This document shows, one piece after another, positions 37,473 through 46,300 of a DNA stretch of 64,000 nt; positions within the stretch are counted from its first letter, which is position 1, and each line of letters begins with the position of its first letter. Source of the DNA: Vibrio methylphosphonaticus (GTDB lineage: Bacteria > Pseudomonadota > Gammaproteobacteria > Enterobacterales > Vibrionaceae); NCBI RefSeq assembly GCF_023634655.1, contig NZ_JAMKMS010000001.1, positions 62,001-126,000 on the forward strand. The letters are read 5' to 3'. The translations under genes and the position numbers were made by a program. A model generated the notes under the pieces. The model made no database searches. It saw only the letters and a program-made list of their open reading frames with translations, and was not told the DNA's origin.

Positions 37473-37701
37473 ACATTGTCACTTGAATGGATAAGCTATT
37501 AGGTTGATTGACGTGATACCTCACTCGAACCAACTGCCCTGCTTTATCACAATCTTCTGTCCTTGAAAGCTTTCCTTTGCGTATCCAAACCGCAAGCATG
37601 GCAGCAACGCCATCTTCGCTTAGCGCAAATTCCGCTGCTAGCGCTTGACGAGTCACACCGGGGTGACTCTCTATATGCGCTTTCAAGTCCGCTAAAATCA
37701 T
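37471..37701 (-). CDS. feoC: FeoC, ferrous iron transport accessory protein
   Basis: 76 aa. Winged-helix protein (MILADLKAHIESHPGVTRQALAAEFALSEDGVAAML). E. coli FeoC carries a cluster of four cysteines; this protein has only one Cys (residue 53), as in the V. cholerae-type FeoC, which binds the FeoB G-domain and is needed for uptake. Its ATG overlaps the feoB stop by four bases, so it is co-translated. Last gene of feoABC. Confidence 0.85.
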   Translation of the reverse strand: MILADLKAHIESHPGVTRQALAAEFALSEDGVAAMLAVWIRKGKLSRTEDCDKAGQLVRVRYHVNQPNSLSIQVTM

Positions 37702-39968
37702 GCCACTTGAACCTCTAGTGCTTTTAGCTTTTTACCCTCAGACTTCAGAAGTTTGAACACCAAAAGACCAAATAGCAATATACCCACAATCCATGCCGAG
37801 CTTGTCGCTGGATGTGCGCTAAAGTGGGTCACTTGGTAATACAAAGTCGCACTACCGTAAGCAAGGCCCATCGTCCATACACCAATAAATCGAGCATACT
37901 TCTGGCCAAATTCACGAACGTAAGCTCCCATAGCTGCAACACATGGTGTGTAGAGTAAGATAAAGATTAGGTAAGCAAACGCGGCATTTGCGGTGACAAA
38001 GTACCCTTTCAGATTACCAAAAATAGACGTGTCTACTTCCTGATCTTCCGCAACTGCCGTCGCATCGGATAAATCGCCCACATCCACACCTAATGGGTCG
38101 GAGTAACTTAAGCCAGATAGATTATCAGGAATTGACGCTACCGCTTCTTGTAGACTCGCCATCAAATTAAACTCTTCACCTTCATCATCGCCCGAGGTAT
38201 ATAAACTGTTTAGCGTACCCACCACAGCTTCTTTTGCAAAAATACCGGTAATGATACCCACTGTTGCCGGCCAGTTATCTTGCTGAACACCCATAGGTGC
38301 AAACACCGGAGTCACGACTTGCGCCGCTTTCGATAATACGGAGTTCTCACTGTCTTCATTACCAAATGAACCGTCCATACCAACCGAGTTAAAGAAGCTA
38401 AGAATCGTCACGACGATCACAATCGTCTTACCAGCGCCCAACACAAAACGTTTCAGTTTTTGCCACGTTTTGATCATGACGTTTTGAATCGTCGGTAGCT
38501 CATAGTCTGGCATTTCCATCACGAGACTATCACTAGAGCCAGGATAGATGGTGTGCTTGAGGACCAACCCGGTAAAGACAGCGGCAACAATACCTAATAG
38601 ATACAACGCAAAAACAATATTTTGACCGCTTTCTGGGAAAAACGCCGCAGCAAAAAGTGCATACACTGGTAGTCTTGCACCACAAGACATAAAAGGTGCC
38701 ATTGATGCCGCTAACTTACGCTCTCTTTCCTGATCCAGAGTTCGAGTCGCCATGATAGAAGGTACGTTACAACCAAAACCCAGGACAAGAGGGACAAATG
38801 CCTTACCTGGAAGCCCAATTTTTTGCATAACTTTATCTAGTACAAACGCTGCGCGAGCCATGTAACCAGAACTTTCCAATACAGCGAGAAACAAATAAAG
38901 CGCCGCAATCACCGGAACAAACGTGGCAACGGTTTGAATACCACCACCCACACCGTCAGCAATTAAGGTGACTAACCAGACAGGCAAGTGATCATCAAGT
39001 AGGTAGTGACCGCCATCCACAAGTAATGCACCGACACCAATATCGAAGAAGTCGATGAACGCACTACCAATATTAATTGAGAACATGAACATCAAATACA
39101 TAACAACAAAGAAGAAAGGAATCCCTACCCACTTGTTCAAAATGATTTCATCAACTTTCTCAGTGAAGCTACGACTCAATTTCCCTTCGCTACGGCGAAG
39201 TTTTTTACACTGGTCATGTAAAAAGGTGTACTTCACATCCGCGACTTGTAAATCAATATCAATACCCGTTTGCACGCGCACAAGCTCAACCGTCGATTTT
39301 TGCTCACTCGTTAATGCATTAAGTACCATCACGTCATTTTCAAGTGAACGAATGGCCAGTGCTCTTGGGTCTACCGACTCTTCGGCAAACATAGGCGTTA
39401 GCTTTGCAATGGCGTGTTCCATTTCATTGCCGTAATTAAGTACTAGCTTATCAAGCGTTAGGCCTTGCACCACTATTTTGTGCAGCTGCTCTTTCAAGAT
39501 TCGTACTTGGTCTTTATCGGTTGCCGACAAGGTGACGACAGGACAGCCTAATGTTTTTTCTAAGGCTTTTATGTCCAACTTAACTCTTTCTCGCTTCAAG
39601 GCGTCCATTTTATTCAGCACAACAATCATTGGACGTCCAAGTTCTCGCAGTTGAAGCGTCATATACAAACTGCGCTCAAGACTGGTCGCATCAACTACGT
39701 TAATGATGAGATCCGCAGGGTGTGTTAACACCGCTCGTGAAGCAATGGATTCATCAATACTGTTACCATCATTACCGCTGTCTAGTGCATAGATACCCGG
39801 AAGGTCGGTCAATTGAAAGTCGTCGCCAGCATGACGATACTGACCCGTTTTCTTTTCGACAGTGACACCAGCCCAGTTACCAACTTGCTGCTTAGCTCCG
39901 GTTAACCCGTTAAATAGGGTTGTTTTTCCGCTGTTAGGATTACCAACGGTTAAGATGGTGTAGTTCAT
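37698..39968 (-). CDS. feoB: Ferrous iron transporter FeoB
   Basis: 756 aa. Inner-membrane Fe(II) permease with an N-terminal G-protein domain. G1 GNPNSGKTTLFN (8-19), G3 DLPGIYAL, G4 NKMD; then a helical regulatory domain and a membrane part with Gate motifs (LGFGCNVPSIMATRT and SCGARLPVYALFAAAFF). Overlaps feoA and feoC by four bases each. Regulation from the feoA upstream region: Fur and FNR-type sites. Confidence 0.95.
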   Translation of the reverse strand: MNYTILTVGNPNSGKTTLFNGLTGAKQQVGNWAGVTVEKKTGQYRHAGDDFQLTDLPGIYALDSGNDGNSIDESIASRAVLTHPADLIINVVDATSLERSLYMTLQLRELGRPMIVVLNKMDALKRERVKLDIKALEKTLGCPVVTLSATDKDQVRILKEQLHKIVVQGLTLDKLVLNYGNEMEHAIAKLTPMFAEESVDPRALAIRSLENDVMVLNALTSEQKSTVELVRVQTGIDIDLQVADVKYTFLHDQCKKLRRSEGKLSRSFTEKVDEIILNKWVGIPFFFVVMYLMFMFSINIGSAFIDFFDIGVGALLVDGGHYLLDDHLPVWLVTLIADGVGGGIQTVATFVPVIAALYLFLAVLESSGYMARAAFVLDKVMQKIGLPGKAFVPLVLGFGCNVPSIMATRTLDQERERKLAASMAPFMSCGARLPVYALFAAAFFPESGQNIVFALYLLGIVAAVFTGLVLKHTIYPGSSDSLVMEMPDYELPTIQNVMIKTWQKLKRFVLGAGKTIVIVVTILSFFNSVGMDGSFGNEDSENSVLSKAAQVVTPVFAPMGVQQDNWPATVGIITGIFAKEAVVGTLNSLYTSGDDEGEEFNLMASLQEAVASIPDNLSGLSYSDPLGVDVGDLSDATAVAEDQEVDTSIFGNLKGYFVTANAAFAYLIFILLYTPCVAAMGAYVREFGQKYARFIGVWTMGLAYGSATLYYQVTHFSAHPATSSAWIVGILLFGLLVFKLLKSEGKKLKALEVQVA

Positions 39969-40195
39969 TTCGCCGACTCCACTTCAATAGACTGTGCAAT
40001 TGCATTACGAATCGCTAGTGAGACACCTCTAACTTCAACCTGGAGGGGGTCCCCCATAGGCGCACGACGAATCACTTTAATCTCTGTATTCGGTAAAATT
40101 CCCATTACCATTAATTTTTTACGGACGTCAGTTGAGAGCCCAGATAAAGCAGTAATCACACCACTGCTTCCTACTTGTAATTCAGCCAGCTTCAT
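39965..40195 (-). CDS. feoA: FeoA, ferrous iron transport accessory protein (SH3-like)
   Basis: 76 aa. FeoA/DtxR C-terminal SH3-like fold: MKLAELQVGSSGVITALSGL, VMGILPNTEIKVIRRAPMGDPLQVEVRG. Cytosolic partner needed for FeoB activity, within the Feo complex. First gene of feoABC; the Fur box begins 23 bp upstream of its start codon. Confidence 0.92.
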   Translation of the reverse strand: MKLAELQVGSSGVITALSGLSTDVRKKLMVMGILPNTEIKVIRRAPMGDPLQVEVRGVSLAIRNAIAQSIEVESAK

Positions 40196-40217
40196 TTAAT
40201 TCACCCAAATTATGATT

Positions 40218-40242
40218 GGTAATGAGAAATATTAACATTACC
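40218..40242. promoter_or_regulatory. Candidate Fur box upstream of feoABC
   Basis: GGTAATG and CATTACC flank an AT-rich centre, with the TAATGAGAAATATTA core resembling the 7-1-7 Fur motif. Moderate match, in the expected place. Confidence 0.45.
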
Positions 40243-40275
40243 ACTAATTTTAATGGTGCAACCTTAGGTTTCGCT

Positions 40276-40289
40276 TTGCGTTAGATCAA
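40276..40289. promoter_or_regulatory. Candidate FNR site upstream of feoABC
   Basis: TTGCG-TTAG-ATCAA matches TTGAT-N4-ATCAA at eight of ten positions, upstream of the Fur box. Anaerobic induction of feo by FNR is known in E. coli. Confidence 0.45.
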
Positions 40290-40489
40290 CTTTGCGCCAC
40301 TTGTAAACAAATGTAACGTCAAAAAAAACACGTCAATTTCGTCAAATTCTGCCCAAAACACCGTTAGACATTGAATAGGTAACAAGATAAAAACAACAAA
40401 ATAAATATTAAAACGATTACAAATCAATGCTTTACATTAAGAGATTTAAACTTGTCGCGATAATTATGATAGGTTGCCGTTTTTTTTAT

Positions 40490-40520
40490 AAGTGAATTAA
40501 GCAAGAGTCGCTATAGTGAT
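40490..40520 (+). promoter_or_regulatory. Direct repeat upstream of tfoR, candidate TfoS operator
   Basis: TAAGTGAATT (40490-40499) and TATAGTGATT (40512-40521) share the GTGA core, 23 bp apart (start to start), close to two helical turns as AraC-type activators often need. TATAGT (40512-40517) is also a -10-like hexamer, so the promoter may instead start here; the data do not decide. Confidence 0.3.
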
Positions 40521-40524
40521 TTCC

Positions 40525-40651
40525 AACAGAGCAAAACGCTCCTGTACATGAAATTCCAGAGGTGATGTGGTGACCCACATCACTCCGGCAGCAAGCGAAG
40601 GTGTCATTGGCACCCGCGGTATGGTCCCCCGGCTATGCCGCGATTTTTTTT
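40525..40651 (+). ncRNA. tfoR: TfoR-like small RNA (chitin-induced activator of tfoX)
   Basis: In the feoA-pxpA gap, no ORF but strong RNA structure: arms GTGATGTGG / CCACATCAC (40563-40583), GGTG...CACC (40600-40614), and a terminator stem with eight Ts at 40644-40651, including a C-rich TCCCCC loop. In V. cholerae tfoR (about 102 nt as I recall) sits beside feoA, is activated by TfoS on chitin, and base-pairs with the tfoX leader. Position next to feoA and the nearby tfoS are the basis; I have not compared sequences. A 102-nt RNA would start near 40550; an inverted repeat at 40526-40545 may be either 5' RNA structure or promoter DNA. Confidence 0.65.
40615..40651 (+). terminator. Terminator of the tfoR locus
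   Basis: CGCGGTAT / ATGCCGCG stem, 12-nt C-rich loop, an A and eight Ts. The pxpA start is 178 bp further on. Confidence 0.85.
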
Positions 40652-40829
40652 GCGCTGCGTTTAGCAATAAGGCGTTTACTGTGAAATGTGAGTGTCAAAC
40701 CCTTCCCTCCAATGACATCCCCATAAGCGTGACTTAGCCCTTATAAACTCAACCTCTCACTGTGTATATTTGTCAATCAATCTGAAATTAATCATAATGG
40801 AATACAAGTATTTCAGGGAATTAGATACG

Positions 40830-41582
40830 ATGATGGGACTCAATGGCGACGTCGGCGAAAGCTATGGCAGTTGGACTTTAGGCAAAGATGAACAGCTCAT
40901 ACCACTATTAGATATGGCAAATATCGCCTGCGGTTTCCACGCTTCCGACCCTGAAACTATGGCTCAAACGGTACAGCTGTGTAAACATCACAATGTATCG
41001 ATAGGCGCTCATCCTGGTTACGAAGATAAAGTGGGCTTTGGTCGACGAAGCATCACTATGTCCACCGATGCCGTCACGACATCGATTTTATACCAAGTCG
41101 GTGCTTTAAATGGGATTTGCCAGCTTTACGGCTGCCATGTTGACTATATAAAACCCCATGGTGCAATGTATCTCGACATGATGCACTCAGCGTCTATCAT
41201 GCAGGCTATCTTTGCTGCTGCAAAAGTGCTCAATCTACCGGTTATGCTACTCGCCAATCGCCACGCAGAGGCAACTCAGCAACTTGCCAATAGCATGGGA
41301 GTCTCAATATTATTTGAAGCGTTTGCTGACCGCTTATATTTAGACAGTGGCGAACTTACACCTCGAAGCCAAGCGAACGCAGTATTTCACTCCACTGAAC
41401 AAATTTTGGGGCAAGCGAACCGCTTACTGCAAACCCAAACACTCATCACTGCATCCGGAAGTGAGCGACACGTCGTCGCGGACTCGCTTTGTGTTCACGG
41501 TGACAATGAGGCTTCTATCGAAGTTGCAACCGCTATTCGAGCCATAATCAATCAAACCATGAACAACAATACAGGTCGATAA
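40830..41582 (+). CDS. pxpA: 5-oxoprolinase subunit A (LamB/YcsF family)
   Basis: 250 aa from the ATG at 40830 (CAGGG upstream), giving MMGLNGDVGES like the family MKIDLNADLGE; the open frame begins at 40770 but that part is not conserved. With PxpB and PxpC it hydrolyses 5-oxoproline (pyroglutamate) to glutamate using ATP. Motifs: MANIACGFHASDPETM (about 29-44), SIGAHPGYED, DYIKPHGAMY and EAFADRLYLDSGELTPRSQ. The three genes are contiguous and overlapping. Upstream terminator of tfoR implies its own promoter, which I cannot pin down. Confidence 0.9.
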   Translation: MMGLNGDVGESYGSWTLGKDEQLIPLLDMANIACGFHASDPETMAQTVQLCKHHNVSIGAHPGYEDKVGFGRRSITMSTDAVTTSILYQVGALNGICQLYGCHVDYIKPHGAMYLDMMHSASIMQAIFAAAKVLNLPVMLLANRHAEATQQLANSMGVSILFEAFADRLYLDSGELTPRSQANAVFHSTEQILGQANRLLQTQTLITASGSERHVVADSLCVHGDNEASIEVATAIRAIINQTMNNNTGR

Positions 41583-41583
41583 C

Positions 41584-42282
41584 ATGGAGATTGAACTAGA
41601 GATCTATTCCGCCTCAGAATCGAGTCTTATTGTGTATTTTGGCAAAAGCATCGACATTACCCTTCCTCGCTATATCGCAAATTATGCCCAACAAGTCACC
41701 GATGCCTTTCCTAATGCAATACTCAATTTCACACCATCTTATACCTCGCTCCTTATTGAATTCCATCCGCTAAAACTGGATGGGTTAACGTTGCAACGTT
41801 TTATCTTAACCATTGAACCTAGCCTTTGCCGCAAGAGTCCGACAGAGAACACGCTATCCCTACCGACATTCTATGATTTAAGTACCGGACCAGATCTTGC
41901 AACCATGTCCGAGCAACTTAGCTTGTCCAAAGAACGGATTATTGAGTATCACCATTCCGTGCTTTACACCGTGTGTGCCATTGGGTTCGCACCTGGCTTT
42001 GCTTTTCTTGCTGACGTTCCTGAAAAAATACGCACGCCTAGATTAACGGAACCGAGAAAGCGAGTCCCTCTGGGCAGTGTCGGTATTGCCGACCGACAAA
42101 CAGCCGTGTATCCACAGACAACGCCTGGAGGGTGGAACATCATTGGTAATTGCCCATTGCAACTCTATGACTCAGCCTCCCCGCAGACATCGTTATTGAA
42201 AGTGGGTGATAAAGTTCAGTTTTCTCCAATCAACGAGCATGAGTTCTATGAAATGGGAGGATCAATATGCCTAGACTGGTAG
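41584..42282 (+). CDS. pxpB: 5-oxoprolinase subunit B (KipI-like)
   Basis: 232 aa. KipI/allophanate hydrolase subunit 1 fold: VCAIGFAPGFAFLADVPEKI, TPRLTEPRKRVPLGSVGIAD and TPGGWNIIGNCPLQLYD are family hallmarks. Start ATG one base after the pxpA stop; its end overlaps pxpC by 16 bp. Forms the catalytic complex with PxpC. Confidence 0.9.
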   Translation: MEIELEIYSASESSLIVYFGKSIDITLPRYIANYAQQVTDAFPNAILNFTPSYTSLLIEFHPLKLDGLTLQRFILTIEPSLCRKSPTENTLSLPTFYDLSTGPDLATMSEQLSLSKERIIEYHHSVLYTVCAIGFAPGFAFLADVPEKIRTPRLTEPRKRVPLGSVGIADRQTAVYPQTTPGGWNIIGNCPLQLYDSASPQTSLLKVGDKVQFSPINEHEFYEMGGSICLDW

Positions 42283-43268
42283 TCGTCCATCCTGGTCACT
42301 TGAGCTTAGTGCAAGACTTAGGTCGTTTCGGTGTTGCCCAATATGGACTTAGCCAAGGTGGAGTAGCGGACTTAAAGGCTCATTGTTGGGCACAAAAATC
42401 ACTACAAAACCCCACCACAAATTCAAGCATTGAGATATTATTTGGTCACGCTCAATTCCAAGCTCTTGAACCCATTACCATGATGCTCAGTGGCGCTGAT
42501 TGCAGCGCGAGCATCACGTCGTCATCCGCATCCGTCACTCAATCTAAACAAGTGGTATCAAACTGGCAGCCTTTTACACTGCATTCTGGTGACACCTTAC
42601 AACTGCACACGCCTAGGACAGGCGCGCGAACCTATTTATCGGTACAAGGGGAGATCCAGATCGATGCGAGCCTGGGTAGTGTGTCGACGGTCGTTAGAAA
42701 CCGTTTAGGAGGGATTAAAAATGGCGAGCCATTACGCCAAGGCGATATCCTCACTATCAATGAACCGAAACCTCACCACAGTACCTGTAATGCGTCAGCG
42801 GCCTCGCACCTTGCTACGCCAAGGTCAGTCAGGACATGCTATCCCAAAAAACAACGTATTCGGCTCATTCCCAGCTATCAATTTGCTCGCTTAGATAGCA
42901 AATTTATTCATGAATTACTTAGCCGCTGGTTTACTGTCTCTGCACAAAGTGATCGAATGGGGATTCGCCTATCTTCTGAAACACCGATAACCACACCTGT
43001 TGTTAAGCACGCCGCCCTTAATGAGACTGGTATTATTTCAGAAGGCATCGCATGTGGGTCAGTTCAAATCACTCACGGCGGCTCGCCCATTATTTTGCTA
43101 CAAGACCGACAAACCCTCGGCGGCTATTGCAAAGCTGGGGTGATAGCCTTTCGAGATTTAGCAAAACTAGGTCAATTACGCCCAGGAAATCAGATCCAAT
43201 TTGAACGGACAAATATAGAGGTAGAAAAAGTAAAACAACGCGCTTTTTATCGCTACTTTTCTCTATAG
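42267..43268 (+). CDS. pxpC: 5-oxoprolinase subunit C (KipA-like)
   Basis: 333 aa. KipA/allophanate hydrolase subunit 2 family: LVVVHPGHLSLVQDLGRFG at the start, then SIEILFGHAQF, ARTYLSVQGEI and SDRMGIRLSSETPI; the C-terminal ILLQDRQTLGGYCK is diagnostic. A GGGAGG Shine-Dalgarno lies inside pxpB. Its end is 55 bp from the convergent tfoS stop; no clear terminator is present in that space. Confidence 0.9.
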   Translation: MPRLVVVHPGHLSLVQDLGRFGVAQYGLSQGGVADLKAHCWAQKSLQNPTTNSSIEILFGHAQFQALEPITMMLSGADCSASITSSSASVTQSKQVVSNWQPFTLHSGDTLQLHTPRTGARTYLSVQGEIQIDASLGSVSTVVRNRLGGIKNGEPLRQGDILTINEPKPHHSTCNASAASHLATPRSVRTCYPKKQRIRLIPSYQFARLDSKFIHELLSRWFTVSAQSDRMGIRLSSETPITTPVVKHAALNETGIISEGIACGSVQITHGGSPIILLQDRQTLGGYCKAGVIAFRDLAKLGQLRPGNQIQFERTNIEVEKVKQRAFYRYFSL

Positions 43269-43323
43269 TATCAACCTATTAAATGATGCGTACTCAGCAA
43301 GCTGGTTATTGTTAAGACCATAC

Positions 43324-46300
43324 TTAAACGGTTTCACTCTCATCACTCTCCAACGAAGCAAATTTAGAAGGTGAAATCCCAAAGTAAAGTTTGAAGCGTT
43401 GTGAAAAATAGGAGGGATCATTAAATCCACATGAGAATGCGACATCAGCCACTTTCTCACCTTGTAATAGCATCTCACACGCTTTTTCCATACGGATTTC
43501 ACTTAAGTAATCCGAAAAAGTAACGCCAAATAGAGACTTAAAACGCCTCTGTAGACTGCGCTCAGAGATAAACAATACCTTTGCTGCACTTGACGTACTA
43601 AATTCAGGATTATTAAACTGCTCTGAAACCAACTGGGTGACACTTGCCTTCCAGTCACCGTGCTTGGGTTTATCTGGGCTGTTTTCTGCCGCTGCTTTCA
43701 ACGTCTGTGGGTTAAAATCAGCAGATCCCGAACTCAATGATGGAGCCTCTGAGTCATCTTTAACGGTATCAATTAAATTAGCACTATAGAGATTCCAGCG
43801 AATGACCATGCGATTGACCGCCCCTCGCTCTATCGGTCGTAGTTCTCCCCCAGAATTATGAATATGCAAAGGTAAACTGCTAGGGCTAAAATCGAGTGTT
43901 TTTTCAGCCTCTACGTTATCTCGATCTTGCGGCGAACGATTGACACTAGGCAAAGGTAGACCCGAATCTTCAAACGTTACACTCAACTTCGTTCTATCAG
44001 TATCCACTGTAATACTAAGAGCCTGTCCTCTAACTAAACGCTTCAAAGCATTCGATAAGACTGAGTTAAAAATAATATCCAAGTTACAGTCATCCAAGAA
44101 GACATAGCTGGTTTCTGGAAGAATCAATAGATTCATTCGAACGCCATGATAATCAAACTCTTGCTGCCAGGCTTTTACGGTAAAGTTAATAATACGACTA
44201 ACAGAGCACACAGCTGGGCGCTGCCCCTCTTCATCAAAGATCGCATCTAGATTTCGTAATCGTTCATTGAGCCCAGTGTTCTCCTTCACGTTATCTAAAT
44301 AGGTATGTTTTGATGCATCAACTGCATCTTGGACTAAATCGCGTACTACCTGCTGCCGAACGTGGAATACTTTTCTAAGTTGTTGGTTATTTCTAACCAG
44401 GACTCGACTTTGATGCTGTAGTTGTTCGGTTTTTAGAGAGACTTGAGTCTTCAGCATTTTGTTAATGGCCCTCACACGTCGCGATCGCCACAGCATGAAC
44501 CCAATAATGACAGACAGCATGCCAAAGAGAGAGAGCGTGTAAAAACTTGCCGACTTATACCAGGGCGTTAATACCACTAACTCAAATGACTTTTGACTAA
44601 AGCCACTCTCATCACCCACAATACGAATATAGAGTTGATGTTTTCCCTCTGTGGGCTTATCAAAGTTAAGCTCTAACCCTTGAATTCCCGACCAGCTTTC
44701 ATCGCCATCAAAGCGATATTCTATCGCTTTACCCGATGGGAGTGGCCATACACCAAATCGCACACCGACCGACTTACCATAAGGAATTAGAAGGTTCCTC
44801 ACTGGTTCAGTACCAATGGACACTGGCTGGTTATCCACCGTAAGTTCAGTAATAAGAACAGTTTGACTAGGAAGCGCGGTTTGAAGTAACTCGTTTGATG
44901 TAAATTCAACCATCCCGTAGCGAGAACCAACCGCAATAGCATCAGCCTCCTGATTATAAGTACAGCTTCCATCAACAAATTCGTTATTAATCAAACCATA
45001 AGGTTCAGATAAGTGCCGTTTTATCTCACCAGTAGGTAAGTACGCACTTACACCCATAGAGGTGATAACCCATAATGCTTGGCGACTCTGAGTGACACAT
45101 AGCGGCCGAATGTTGGCGCGCTGTAATTCAACTTGGTTTAATGCTCGGCGTTCTGGTTGATAAGTGAAAACACCATAACTGCTCACGGCCCAAAGTGTAT
45201 CTTCCGTTATTGCCATTTCAATCACGCGGCCAAAAGCTTCACTCTCACTGACATAATGGCTTTTACCGCTATCAATGAGATAGAGACCATGATCAGTGCC
45301 AACAGCTAAACGTTGCTGCTCCAACGCGTTTAACGCTGTTATCTTGGCCGGCAAGTGCTTATGTAGCACCCAGTCTGTGCCGTAATCCTTGAGTTGATTA
45401 TTGGCAATATCTAGAGCAAATAGCCGTAGCCCACTGCTCATCCATAATGTGCCGCTATTGTCACCATTTGCCTCAAACGCGAGATGCTCAATATCAATGG
45501 GTAACGATGGGTATTCTTCCCGCACAGGGGTAACGCGATAACGCCTTAAATCAAGTGATAACAGCCCTCGCTCCGTCGCCAGCCAAAGTGTTTTATCTCG
45601 CTGCGCCACTGAGGATACTCGCCCCCAAAACACCAAGGTTGAAGTCCCTTCGCTATTTACCGAATATAAACCATTATTTGTGACGACCCAGTACCCACCG
45701 AGTGGGTTATCAAACATATCAAGCTTAGTGTCAATACGCCTTAAATCATCTTGATAATTAACCGAAGAACGCCGAAATAACCGACTGAACTCAGAGAAGT
45801 AGCGTACCCCGCCATTCGTAGCGATCCACATTCCACTCATTCCATCACTCACCAACGAGTATATTTTTTCACCGAGCAGACCATATTCATCATTTAAACT
45901 TACCTCTACTTTTCTAGCCTCCCCTAACGTCTTATCGACCAGAAATAACCCATGCTCCGTTCCCACCCAGTAATACTCTTCGGATTCTTCCAAAGTCAAA
46001 ACATGAGACAGCGCCAACGGATAGTACTTCGAGACGGACACAGATGTGGATGTAGATGGAGATGCATCAACATCATAAATCTCGACACCAGTGGTAAAGC
46101 CAACAACAAGCTGTTTGTTTTCCGGAGAGTAGTGGAGCGTCGATGCAGAGAGGTTTGTCGACAGTTTAAGCCGCGTCAACGAGCCATTATTCCAATGAAA
46201 TACGCCAATTGAGGTGGCTAAATACCAACCATTATCGACGAAAATCGCATCCGACACATCGATAGACAACCCACTGTGATAGCTTTCAAACGACGAAAGA

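Noticed and set aside
40525..40651. Riboswitch or attenuator controlling pxpA
   Set aside because: The structure with a terminator before a gene looks like one, but I could not match a known riboswitch core, and the location beside feoA with tfoS nearby fits the TfoR sRNA better.
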